Shown: positions 28,716 to 36,019 of the stretch, in pieces
Position numbering within the stretch: position 1 is the first letter of the stretch
How the letters are laid out: each line of letters begins with the position of its first letter
Assembly (NCBI GenBank): GCA_944329375.1
Contig: CALVIB010000009.1
Span: 1-42,941 of the forward strand
Length of the DNA stretch: 42,941 nucleotides
Direction: 5' to 3'
Origin: an uncultured Bacilli bacterium
Lineage (GTDB): Bacteria; Bacillota_I; Bacilli_A; RF39; UBA660
The notes under the pieces: model-generated
Told to the model about the DNA's origin: nothing
Databases searched by the model: none
Seen by the model: the letters and a program-made list of their open reading frames with translations, nothing else
Position numbers and translations under genes: made by a program

Positions 28716-28754
28716 TTATAAAGCGATGTGAATTTAATTTAGGAGGTGTAATAG

Positions 28755-28880
28755 ATGTCTAAAAGAACATTTCAACCAAACACTCGTAAGAGAAGTAAGA
28801 AAATGGGATTTTTTGCGCGTATGGAAGCTGGTATTGTAAGTAGAAGAAGAAAAAAAGGCCGCAAGGTATTATCTCATTAA
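28755..28880 (+). CDS. rpmH: 50S ribosomal protein L34
   Basis: Encodes 41 residues, beginning [20 protein letters not shown] and ending [12 protein letters not shown], the L34 pattern (KRT.QP..RKR....GF.ARM...R.GRKVL). Slightly shorter than the usual 44. Very strong ribosome binding site TTAGGAGGTG. L34 sits on the exit side of the large subunit. First gene of the plus-strand rpmH-rnpA-yidC-jag operon. Confidence 0.97.
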   Translation: MSKRTFQPNTRKRSKKMGFFARMEAGIVSRRRKKGRKVLSH

Positions 28881-28929
28881 TTTGCCACTGCTGGCGAGCA
28901 GTGGCTTTATTAGTAGTTTAGGAGAGTTT

Positions 28930-29274
28930 ATGAAGAAAATTAATATTGTTAAGGAAAATCGTGATTATAATAGAATTATTGAAAAAAATAAACCTTTTAG
29001 GTATAAGGATTATATTATATATATAGATAAAAGGGAATCTTCTATTTATAAGTTTGGTTTTTCGGTAGGTAAAAAAATTGGAAATGCGGTTGTTCGTAAT
29101 AAAGTTAAAAGACAAATTAAGGAAATTGTTTCACAAAATGACTATAAAAATGATTTTGATTGTATTATAATAGTTGGTAAAGGTATTTTAAATAGAAGTT
29201 TTAGTGAGATGAGTCAAGATTTGAATTTTGCTTTACGAAAACTTAATTTAGTAAAGGAGCGAAAAGATGCATAA
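28930..29274 (+). CDS. rnpA: Ribonuclease P protein component
   Basis: Protein partner of the RNase P RNA in tRNA 5' maturation. The RNR motif is GNAVVRNKVKRQIKEIV; FGFSVGKKIG precedes it. I start at ATG 28930 (MKKINIVKENRDYNRI), with AGGAGAG upstream; the frame is open for 16 further codons that cross the intergenic region. 114 residues. Its end overlaps yidC by eight bases. Confidence 0.96.
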   Translation: MKKINIVKENRDYNRIIEKNKPFRYKDYIIYIDKRESSIYKFGFSVGKKIGNAVVRNKVKRQIKEIVSQNDYKNDFDCIIIVGKGILNRSFSEMSQDLNFALRKLNLVKERKDA

Positions 29275-30280
29275 AAAAATTGGATTATTTTTATTGATAG
29301 GTGTTTTATCTTTATCTCTTACTGGATGTACTGAATATGTTAAGGATAAAGATGGTAATCCTGTGAAGGAAGCAACTACTGGACAAACACTTGCTTCAAA
29401 TATACTTTGTAAGCCAACTAATAAAGATGTTATTAAAACTTATAAGAAAAACAAGGTAGATATTGAAGATTTGCCAAAATGTGAAAATTTTACTCCAGCT
29501 TCTGGAGAATATGGTGGAATTTGGGAAACTATTTTTATTAAACCTTTAAGTTGGTTTATTATTAAGGTTGGAGAAATTCTTAGTAATTATGGTTTAGCTA
29601 TTATTGTTGTTACTTTGATTATTCGTTTAATTATTTTTCCTATTAGTAAAAAATCGGCTTTACAGTCTGAAAATATGAAGTTTGCTCAAAAGGATTTAGA
29701 GAGGTTAGAGCGTAAATACCGTGGACGTGAAAGTCAAGAAGACCAAATGATGAAAGCTCAAGAGATGATGGGGATTTATAAAAAATATGATATTAATCCA
29801 ATGTCGGGTTGTTTATTTGCTTTTATTCAAATGCCATTATTCTTTGCTTTCTTAGAGAGTTTGAATAGACTTCCTATTGTCTTTGAAGGTAAATTTTTAG
29901 GATTTAATTTAGGAATGAGTCCATTTGTTAAGTTATTTGGTGGAAATTTTGATTTTTCAGTATTTATGGATAGTTTTACTAATGGTGGATGGATTTATTT
30001 ATTACTTCCAATATTAGTTGCTTTAACAACATTCTTCTCATTTAGATTAAATTCTGGTGTTAGTAGTGGTAATGAAGAACAGATGCATCAGATGAAGGTT
30101 ATGATGAATGTAATGCTTGTATTTATTGTAATTACTTCATTTACAATGCCAACAAGTATTATTATATATTGGATAACTGGTAGTTTATTTACTATTATTC
30201 AAGCTGAAGTGATTAGGAGGATGAAGGAAAATGTTAAAGGTGGTACAAAAAGAATCAAAAAACAAAGAAGAAGCGCTTAA
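29267..30280 (+). CDS. yidC: Membrane protein insertase YidC (SpoIIIJ/OxaA type)
   Basis: Inserts and folds membrane proteins, with or without SecYEG. A lipoprotein signal peptide ends in LSLTGC (lipidated Cys 21). Then come the Oxa1 core segments: YGLAIIVVTLIIRLIIFPIS, with the conserved Arg needed for the hydrophilic groove, a cytoplasmic helical hairpin, CLFAFIQMPLFFAFLESL, and the last two helices around residues 245-315. The basic C-terminal tail (KGGTKRIKKQRRSA) is ribosome-facing. 337 residues; overlaps jag by 50 bases. Confidence 0.96.
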   Translation: MHKKIGLFLLIGVLSLSLTGCTEYVKDKDGNPVKEATTGQTLASNILCKPTNKDVIKTYKKNKVDIEDLPKCENFTPASGEYGGIWETIFIKPLSWFIIKVGEILSNYGLAIIVVTLIIRLIIFPISKKSALQSENMKFAQKDLERLERKYRGRESQEDQMMKAQEMMGIYKKYDINPMSGCLFAFIQMPLFFAFLESLNRLPIVFEGKFLGFNLGMSPFVKLFGGNFDFSVFMDSFTNGGWIYLLLPILVALTTFFSFRLNSGVSSGNEEQMHQMKVMMNVMLVFIVITSFTMPTSIIIYWITGSLFTIIQAEVIRRMKENVKGGTKRIKKQRRSA

Positions 30281-30845
30281 TAAGTGTTTAGAAGAATTGA
30301 ATGTTAATTCTAGCGAGGTTTACTTTTATATAGAAGAAAGTGCTTCTGGACTTTTTGGTAAGAAGAAATATACAGCTTATGTGGTAACTAAATATGATGT
30401 TAAAGAGTTTGTTAGGAATTTTTTAAATAACTTAGCTAATAATATGAATATTTCATTTAATATTGAAGTTAATGAAAAAGATGGTGTTATTTCAGCAATT
30501 ATTGTTACTGATGATAGTGCAATATTGATTGGTAAAGAAGGTAAGACATTAAATTCTATTCAAACTATATTGAGACAATCTTTGAGAAAATATGGTAATT
30601 TTGATATTAAGGTTAATTTAGATATTTCAGGTTATAAGTTAAAAAGGGAGAAAAATATTGAAAGAGAAGTTAGAAAACTTGCGAAAGATGTTTTGAAGAC
30701 TAAAATAGAAGCTAAGTTAGACCCAATGAATTCTTATGAAAGAAGAATTGTTCATAATCTCATTGCTTCTTATGATGGTTTAACTACTCAAAGTGAAGGA
30801 GAAGCTCCTAATAGATATGTAGTTATTAAGATTAAAGAAGATTAA
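30231..30845 (+). CDS. jag: RNA-binding protein Jag/KhpB (EloR)
   Basis: Three-domain RNA-binding protein that pairs with KhpA and links to cell elongation and division. Jag-N domain with the SGLFGKKKYTAYV loop (residues 36-50), KH domain with LIGKEGKTLNSIQTILRQS (the GxxG loop as GKEG), and an R3H domain with NSYERRIVHNLIA. 204 residues. The start lies inside yidC, behind a GGAGGATGAAGGA stretch; jag after yidC is the conserved order. Confidence 0.94.
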   Translation: MLKVVQKESKNKEEALNKCLEELNVNSSEVYFYIEESASGLFGKKKYTAYVVTKYDVKEFVRNFLNNLANNMNISFNIEVNEKDGVISAIIVTDDSAILIGKEGKTLNSIQTILRQSLRKYGNFDIKVNLDISGYKLKREKNIEREVRKLAKDVLKTKIEAKLDPMNSYERRIVHNLIASYDGLTTQSEGEAPNRYVVIKIKED

Positions 30846-30859
30846 GTTCTTCTTTTTTT
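30834..30859 (+). terminator. Terminator of rpmH-jag operon
   Basis: AAAGAAG, 8-base loop containing the jag stop codon, CTTCTTT, then T-run. Confidence 0.65.
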
Positions 30860-30937
30860 ATTAAATAGTGAAAATTATATACAAATTATATTTTATATAA
30901 TTTAATGTTAATATGTATTATATGTCATTAAAGTGTT

Positions 30938-30960
30938 AAGAAGATTAATTTCTTCTTTTT
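30938..30960 (+). terminator. Second terminator, near-copy of the first
   Basis: AAGAAGA, TTAATT, TCTTCTT, TTT. Resembles the jag terminator 100 bases upstream; the short interval between them has no ORF. Confidence 0.5.
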
Positions 30961-31014
30961 GTGTGTTTAAATACATTTATCAATGTGATATTATTTAAAA
31001 TAGGGTGGTGTGCT

Positions 31015-32496
31015 ATGAAAAAAGGTTTTAATAATGAAAAGTATGTTGAAATTCAAAGTAAGAAAATAAAAGAAAAAATAAAAAAGTTTGATAAACTATA
31101 TTTAGAGTTTGGTGGTAAATTATTTGATGATTATCATGCATCTAGGGTTTTGCCTGGTTTTGAACCTGATTCTAAGATTAAAATGTTACTTGAATTAAAA
31201 GATATTACTGAAATAATTATATGTATTAATGCTAAAGATATTGAAAGAAAAAAAATACGTGCTGATTATGGTATTACTTATGATATGGAAGTTTTGAGAT
31301 TAATTGACGAATTTCAAAATTTAGGTTTATCTGTTAATAGTGTTGTTATTACTTTATATACTGGTAAAGAGAGTTCTAAGAAATTTATTAATCAGTTAGA
31401 AAAAAGAAATATTAAAACTTATGTACATACGCCTACTAAAGGTTATCCAACTGATGTGGATGTAATTGTTTCTGATGAGGGATATGGCGCTAATCCATAT
31501 ATTAAGACTACTAAAAAATTGGTTGTTGTTACTGCTCCTGGTCCTTCTAGTGGTAAGTTAGCTACTTGTTTATCTCAACTTTATCATGAATATAAAAGAG
31601 GTGTTAAAGCTGGATATGCAAAATATGAAACTTTTCCTGTTTGGAATTTACCTTTAAAACATCCTGTTAATGTTGCTTATGAAGCGGCTACTGCTGATTT
31701 AAAGGATGTTAATATGATAGATTCATTTCATTTAGAAAAATATGGTATTACTTCTGTTAATTATAATAGAGATTTAGCTGTTTTTCCTGTTTTAAAGTCT
31801 ATTTTGCACAAAATAACTGGTGAGGATATTTATTATTCTCCTACTGATATGGGTGTTAATATGATAGGTTCTTGTATTGACGATGATGAGGCTATATGTG
31901 CGGCTAGTAGGCAGGAGATTATTAGAAGATATTATAAGGCTTTATGTGATTATAAAACTGGAGATGCTGATGAAGAGGTTTATAAAAGAATTAAAGTTTT
32001 AATGAATGAACTTGAAATTAATCCTTTAAAAGAAAGAAAAGTAATTGATGTTGCTAGAGATAAAAGTAGTAATGAAGATTTACCTGTTATTGCTATGGAA
32101 CTAGCTAATGGTAAAATTATTACTGGTAAGAAAACTGAAATATTGAGTCCTGCTAGTAGTTTGATTTTAAATGCAGTTAAAGAGTTGACTAAAATTCCTG
32201 ATGATGTTGATTTACTTTCTAAATCTGTTTTAGAACCTATTTTAAAACTTAAACCTTTAGGTAATCATACTTCTAACTCTTTAAATTTGGAAGAAGTTTT
32301 AATTGCTCTCAGTATTTGTTCAGCTACTAATCCTATTGTTAAAAGGGCTTTGAAAAATTTGAATAAATTATCTGGATTAGAAGCTCATGCATCTTTTATG
32401 GTTTATAATGGTGATTTAAATACTTTAAAAAGACTTAATATTAATTTAACTTGTGATCCTATATTTTATTCTAATAATTTATTTATGAGTGAATAA
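31015..32496 (+). CDS. DUF1846 (UPF0371) family protein
   Basis: A 493-residue cytoplasmic protein matching the DUF1846 family, which is widespread in Firmicutes and without an assigned reaction. Recognisable segments: FNNEKYVEIQSKKIKEKI, LEFGGKLFDDYHASRVLPGF, VVVTAPGPSSGKLATCLSQL with a phosphate-binding-like glycine/serine loop (PGPSSGK, near residue 184), and TDMGVNMIG. Start at ATG 31015 with GGGTGGTG upstream; an upstream in-frame ATG at 30961 lies in the preceding terminator tract. A candidate promoter (TTTAAA, 17 bases, TATTAT) lies just upstream. Confidence 0.88.
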   Translation: MKKGFNNEKYVEIQSKKIKEKIKKFDKLYLEFGGKLFDDYHASRVLPGFEPDSKIKMLLELKDITEIIICINAKDIERKKIRADYGITYDMEVLRLIDEFQNLGLSVNSVVITLYTGKESSKKFINQLEKRNIKTYVHTPTKGYPTDVDVIVSDEGYGANPYIKTTKKLVVVTAPGPSSGKLATCLSQLYHEYKRGVKAGYAKYETFPVWNLPLKHPVNVAYEAATADLKDVNMIDSFHLEKYGITSVNYNRDLAVFPVLKSILHKITGEDIYYSPTDMGVNMIGSCIDDDEAICAASRQEIIRRYYKALCDYKTGDADEEVYKRIKVLMNELEINPLKERKVIDVARDKSSNEDLPVIAMELANGKIITGKKTEILSPASSLILNAVKELTKIPDDVDLLSKSVLEPILKLKPLGNHTSNSLNLEEVLIALSICSATNPIVKRALKNLNKLSGLEAHASFMVYNGDLNTLKRLNINLTCDPIFYSNNLFMSE

Positions 32497-32504
32497 GACG
32501 GTAA

Positions 32505-32533
32505 TTTGTTTATCGTTTTATTTGTGTTATAAT
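32505..32533 (+). promoter_or_regulatory. Promoter of the HD-domain gene / mnmE
   Basis: TTTGTT, 17-base spacer, TATAAT with extended TG (TGTTATAAT), in the gap after the DUF1846 stop codon. Confidence 0.65.
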
Positions 32534-32557
32534 ATTTTAGAAGAAAAGGAGCTAATT

Positions 32558-33103
32558 ATGCGTAAAAAAGATATAACAAAAGAATTGGTTAATGATAAGG
32601 AATATTTGGATATTGTTGCTCCAATTTTGGATTCTAAAGAATTTTTAAAAAGAAAAGAATGGAAACATCATGAAAATTGTTCTCTTTATGAACATTGTTT
32701 AATTGTTTCTTATTTATCTTATAAAATTTGTAAAAAAAGAAATTGGAATTATAAGGATGCGGCTATTGGTGGTTTACTTCATGATTTTTATACTAAACCT
32801 TGGCAAGATAATCTGCATAAAAAAGTTTCATTTTTTAAACAACACGGTTTTGTTCATGCACATGAGGCAATGGAAAATGCTTATAAATATTTTCCAGAAC
32901 TTATGAATGAAAGGATTGCTAACATAATTGAAAGACATATGTTTCCGCTTAATATTATACCTCCTAAATATAAAGAGGGGTGGGTTGTAACTTATGCGGA
33001 TAAAAAACTTTCGATGGATGTTGTTGTTAACATTAAGGCTTTACCTAAATATTTGGGGTTAGCTAGAATTTTTTATAAAATTAAATTATTTTTTAAAAGG
33101 TAG
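32558..33103 (+). CDS. HD-domain phosphohydrolase
   Basis: A 181-residue protein with an HD metal-dependent hydrolase pattern: H in SLYEHCLIVSYLSYKI, the HD doublet in GLLHDFYTKPWQ, further metal-ligand histidines in HGFVHAHEAM and ERHMFPL, and a late Asp in TYADKKLS. Substrate cannot be predicted; relatives act on nucleotides or cyclic nucleotides. Start at ATG 32558 with AAAAGGAG upstream. It lies eight bases before mnmE and likely shares its transcript. Confidence 0.8.
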   Translation: MRKKDITKELVNDKEYLDIVAPILDSKEFLKRKEWKHHENCSLYEHCLIVSYLSYKICKKRNWNYKDAAIGGLLHDFYTKPWQDNLHKKVSFFKQHGFVHAHEAMENAYKYFPELMNERIANIIERHMFPLNIIPPKYKEGWVVTYADKKLSMDVVVNIKALPKYLGLARIFYKIKLFFKR

Positions 33104-33111
33104 GTGATATT

Positions 33112-34461
33112 ATGGATGATACTATTGCAGCTATTTCGACTGCTCAAGGTGTTGGTGCTATTTCTATTATTAGAGTGAGTGGGGAGGATGCTATTAAAAT
33201 TGTCAGTAAGATTTTTTCTAATAAGGGTTTTAATGATGCACCTAGTCATACTATTCATTATGGTTATATAATGGATGGTAATGAAAAGATTGATGAGGTT
33301 TTAGTTAGTGTTATGAGAGCACCTAAAACTTTTACTAAAGAAGATGTTGTAGAAATAAATGCTCATGGTGGTATTATGACTACTGATAAGATTTTAGAAT
33401 TATTATTGGTTAATGGATGTAGGTTAGCTGAACCTGGTGAATTTACTAAAAGGGCTTTTTTGAATGGTAGAATTGATTTAACTGAAGCTGAAGGTATTAT
33501 GGATTTGATTAATTCTAAAACTGATATTTCTAGAAAAATTGCTTTGAATCAAGTTGGTGGTAAGATTTCTTCAATGATAAGTTCTCTTAGAGATGAACTT
33601 GCTGGAATAATTGCAAATATTGAAGTTAATATTGATTATCCTGAATATGAAGATATAGAAGAAATGACTACTAGTAAAATTAAGTCTAATTTGAGTGATT
33701 TGGAAGATAAAATAAATAAAATATTTACTGAAAGTAAAAATGGTGAAGTTTTGACTAATGGTATTAAAACGGCTATTGTTGGTAAGCCTAATGTTGGTAA
33801 AAGTAGTTTACTTAATAGATTAATTGGTGAGGAAAAAGCTATTGTTACTGATATTCAAGGGACTACTCGTGATAGTGTGGAAGCTACTTTAAGAATTGAT
33901 AATTTAATTTTAAATTTAATTGATACAGCTGGTATTAGAGATACTGATGATTTGGTTGAGAGTATTGGTGTTGATAAGAGTATTCAGTTAATTAATCAAG
34001 CTGATTTGATTTTATTTGTTGTTAATTATAATGAAAAATTAACTGAAGAGGATAAAATTATTTTGAGTAGGTTAAAAGGTAAAAATTATATTACGGTTGT
34101 TAATAAATGTGATTTAGATAAAAAAATAGATGATAGTAATTTAGATAATGTTATTTATGTAAGTGCTTTAAAAGATATTAATATAGATGAAATTGGTAAG
34201 AAAATAAAAAATATATTTAATTTGGAAAAAATAGAAACTACTGATTTAACTTATTTAACTAGTGCGAGAAGTTTATCTATTTTAAGAAAGGTACTTGATA
34301 GTGTTAAAGAGGTTAGAAAAGGTATAGAAAATAATTATCCTATTGATATGGTGGAAATAGATTTAAAAGATATTTGGAACTTGCTTGGTAAGATAATTGG
34401 CGAAAGTTATGATGAAGAGTTATTAGATAATTTATTTAGTAGATTTTGTGTTGGAAAATAG
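33112..34461 (+). CDS. mnmE: tRNA modification GTPase MnmE
   Basis: With MnmG makes the 5-carboxymethylaminomethyl group on wobble uridines. N-terminal folate-binding domain (DTIAAISTAQGVGAISIIRV), G domain inserted in the helical domain with G1 GKPNVGKSSLLN, G2/G3 TTRDSVEA and DTAGIRDTDD, G4 NKCD, and the invariant C-terminal catalytic Cys in FCVGK. 449 residues, normal. Normally followed directly by mnmG; here 1.56 kb of accessory sequence intervenes. Confidence 0.97.
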   Translation: MDDTIAAISTAQGVGAISIIRVSGEDAIKIVSKIFSNKGFNDAPSHTIHYGYIMDGNEKIDEVLVSVMRAPKTFTKEDVVEINAHGGIMTTDKILELLLVNGCRLAEPGEFTKRAFLNGRIDLTEAEGIMDLINSKTDISRKIALNQVGGKISSMISSLRDELAGIIANIEVNIDYPEYEDIEEMTTSKIKSNLSDLEDKINKIFTESKNGEVLTNGIKTAIVGKPNVGKSSLLNRLIGEEKAIVTDIQGTTRDSVEATLRIDNLILNLIDTAGIRDTDDLVESIGVDKSIQLINQADLILFVVNYNEKLTEEDKIILSRLKGKNYITVVNKCDLDKKIDDSNLDNVIYVSALKDINIDEIGKKIKNIFNLEKIETTDLTYLTSARSLSILRKVLDSVKEVRKGIENNYPIDMVEIDLKDIWNLLGKIIGESYDEELLDNLFSRFCVGK

Positions 34462-34462
34462 T

Positions 34463-34491
34463 TTGCTTTAAAGTTAAAAATATGATATTAT
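34463..34491 (+). promoter_or_regulatory. Promoter of the candidate antitoxin RNA
   Basis: TTGCTT, 17-base spacer, TATTAT with extended TG (TGATATTAT), starting two bases after the mnmE stop. Confidence 0.6.
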
Positions 34492-34497
34492 GTATAT

Positions 34498-34608
34498 AGA
34501 TGAGAGTTTTCTCATATAATAAAAAGGAATATTCAATTCGCGATGTTGAATGTACCAATTATTTGTGTACACCTAAATCAAGCGTTTGCTTAAGTTAGGT
34601 GCTTTTTT
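34498..34608 (+). ncRNA. Candidate antisense/antitoxin small RNA
   Basis: Predicted transcript of about 110 nt between a promoter and a strong terminator, with no ORF. Hairpins seen: ATGAGA/TCTCAT near the 5' end, ATTCAA/TTGAAT (34531-34550), TGTAC/GTACA, and the terminator CACCTAA...TTAGGTG with an inner AAGCG/CTT-type stem, followed by GC and six T (34571-34608). It converges on the minus-strand peptide gene 34609-34686 and overlaps the 3' end of that transcript at the terminator. Confidence 0.55.
34524..34560 (+). repeat. Left arm of inverted repeat flanking the toxin gene
   Basis: Begins AAGGAATATTCA and ends GTTGAATGTACCAATT. The right arm (34714-34745), read on the other strand, begins with the same 12 bases and ends GTTGGGTGTGCCAATT (13 of 16 identical). 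Confidence 0.75.
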
Positions 34609-34686
34609 CTATTTAAATAATATTATGAATATTAAGATAAATAGAAGGGATATTATGGCATAGAGAGCTTTTTCTCTTTGAGTCAT
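34609..34686 (-). CDS. 25-residue hydrophobic peptide, candidate type I toxin
   Basis: ATG to TAG. The peptide starts MTQREKALYA and continues as one unbroken hydrophobic helix (IISLLFILIFIILF) with a final Lys: a single membrane span with charged ends, as in Fst, TxpA or Ldr toxins, though I do not recognise the exact family. The ribosome binding site GGAGGTGATG is excellent; a perfect 8-bp hairpin (CCAATTCT/AGAATTGG) lies just upstream and includes the first GG of that site, which may dampen translation as in Fst. It has its own good promoter and faces a convergent small RNA. Not found by length-filtered gene callers. Confidence 0.6.
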   Translation of the reverse strand: MTQREKALYAIISLLFILIFIILFK

Positions 34687-34713
34687 AAACATCACCTCCA
34701 ATTCTTTTGTGAG

Positions 34714-34745
34714 AATTGGCACACCCAACTTACTGAATATTCCTT
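34714..34745 (-). repeat. Right arm of inverted repeat flanking the toxin gene
   Basis: Minus-strand reading AAGGAATATTCA...GTTGGGTGTGCCAATT; forms the predicted 5' leader of the peptide mRNA. Inverted relative to 34524-34560. Confidence 0.75.
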
Positions 34746-34751
34746 AATATG

Positions 34752-34780
34752 GTTATAACAAATGGTTATATATTAATCAA
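34752..34780 (-). promoter_or_regulatory. Promoter of the candidate toxin gene
   Basis: TTGATT, 17-base spacer, TATAAC; the start would be near 34745, at the first base of the inverted repeat. Confidence 0.7.
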
Positions 34781-34852
34781 TATAAAAATATTTAGTTTAA
34801 ATATAAAAATGTTATATTCATGTTTTTAAAGTATGTATTTAGGAGGTTTATT

Positions 34853-35083
34853 ATGTGGAGTCCAGTTATTGAAGTTTGGGGTAAAAAGGATGTTGATTCA
34901 TCAGTAAAAGAAACAGATTCTATTGATAATGAGTTTGCTTATTTGGATGCTATTATACAAAAAATAGATATAGAAATAAATAATTTACAAGAATTAAAAG
35001 ATTATCTTATTCATATAAAAGGTTGTTTTAGTAAATCTCAAGAATTAGGAAAAAAGGTAAAACAACTTAATTTAAGAAAATGA
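34853..35083 (+). CDS. Small helical protein, partner of the ART-like gene
   Basis: A 76-residue protein starting MWSPVIEVWGKKD with TTAGGAGG upstream; an upstream ATG at 34820 is disfavoured because that ribosome binding site follows it. After an acidic stretch (residues 15-27) the remainder looks like one long amphipathic helix or coiled coil (DAIIQKIDIEINNLQELKDY...) with a single Cys and a basic tail (KKVKQLNLRK). No membrane segment or signal. No family recognised. It is 36 bases ahead of the interrupted ART-like gene and probably co-transcribed, so an antitoxin, chaperone or adaptor role is possible but unproven. Confidence 0.7.
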   Translation: MWSPVIEVWGKKDVDSSVKETDSIDNEFAYLDAIIQKIDIEINNLQELKDYLIHIKGCFSKSQELGKKVKQLNLRK

Positions 35084-35119
35084 TTTTAGAAAAATCATAA
35101 AATATTAAAGGAGTAATTT

Positions 35120-35950
35120 ATGAATAAAGAAAAATATATATTAACTTTAAAAGATAAAATAACTGATGAAAATACTAGAAATATAATTATTAATCAAATA
35201 GAAAATTATTATGAGGCTATTAAAAATTTTAAACCTGTTTATTGTGATTATAAAATAGGCGATAAAGTTTATTTAACTAAAGGAACTTTATTACATGGTA
35301 CATATAAAAATATTGATGGTTTAAAGCAAATTATTAAAGAAGGTCTTATCTCTAATCTTACTACTATAGGAAGAAATTCTAAATATAATTATACTGTTGG
35401 TGTTTGAAAGTTAAAAAAAGATTATTATTTAAGTGATTATATTAATTTTTATAGTGGTGCGACTATTATGTATTGTTCTTTTAATGATAAAAATATTACG
35501 GAAGTCATACCTTATAATAAAATGAATAATTTGTTATCTTTTGTTTCTAATTTTAATGGCCATGTGTGGGTTATGGAACAAACCAAAGAAGCTAGGTTTT
35601 TGCCTAGTTTAGTTCAAGATAGAGTGCAAATTGGAATAATTTTTAATGGAAATAATAAATATATTAAAAAAATGCTTAATTATGATATTTTGTCATTAGA
35701 TTTTGATGAAAATGATGTTAAAAATTTTATTTCACCTAGTTATTATGATAGATTTATAAAAGAAAGAAAAAATAAAAACGATTTTTTTACGGATAGGGAA
35801 AGCGCTATTATTTTTGGTATACCTAGTATTTTTATAGAAGGAATACTTGTTGGTAGAAAATATGAAAATAATGAGATTATTTTAAATGAAATTAAAAGTC
35901 TTTTACCAAATGCATATATTTGTAATTTAGATGGTGTTATTATTAAATAA
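35120..35950 (+). pseudogene. ADP-ribosyltransferase-like protein interrupted by one in-frame TGA
   Basis: One reading frame of 277 codons with TAA at the end and a single TGA at 35405-35407. The first part has GTLLHGTYKNIDGLKQIIKE, the His-Gly-Thr plus amphipathic helix pattern of the ART/PARP/Tpt1 fold; the last part has RESAIIFGIPSIFIEGILVG, where IEGILVG resembles the strand carrying the catalytic Glu. No frameshift occurs, and both sides keep protein-like coding; a Trp at the TGA (GV-W-KLKKDYYL) would fit well. TGA is a true stop elsewhere in the window, so this is either a recent nonsense mutation, a sequencing error, or read-through. Good ribosome binding site AAAGGAG. Family assignment is by motif only. 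Confidence 0.55.
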
Positions 35951-35954
35951 TTAT

Positions 35955-35980
35955 GTTAGTTTAATTGACTAACTTTTTTT
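35955..35980 (+). terminator. Terminator of the accessory module
   Basis: GTTAGT, TTAATTG, ACTAAC then seven T, right after the ART-like gene. Confidence 0.8.
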
Positions 35981-35993
35981 CTTGTTGTAGAAT
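35965..35993 (+). promoter_or_regulatory. mnmG promoter overlapping the terminator
   Basis: TTGACT, 17-base spacer, TAGAAT. The -35 lies in the terminator hairpin. It lets mnmG be expressed despite its separation from mnmE. Confidence 0.65.
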
Positions 35994-36019
35994 TATCTTT
36001 AGTATTTGGTGGTGATTTA

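Larger units (their letters stand above)
28327..28754. other. oriC: Origin part 1: dnaA-rpmH intergenic region with DnaA boxes
   Basis: 428 non-coding bases between the divergent dnaA and rpmH. Boxes seen: perfect TGTGGATAA at 28474-28482; one-mismatch TGTGCATAA at 28498-28506 (matches TTATNCACA), TGTGGATAT at 28569-28577, TGTGGAAAA at 28395-28403 and 28608-28616, and TTTCCACAT at 28461-28469. With the dnaA-dnaN spacer this gives a Bacillus-like bipartite origin. Gene direction switches here from minus to plus. Confidence 0.85.

Noticed and set aside
28882-28929. 16-codon N-terminal extension of RnpA
   Set aside because: RnpA homologues start at MKK-type sequence and AGGAGAG lies directly before ATG 28930.
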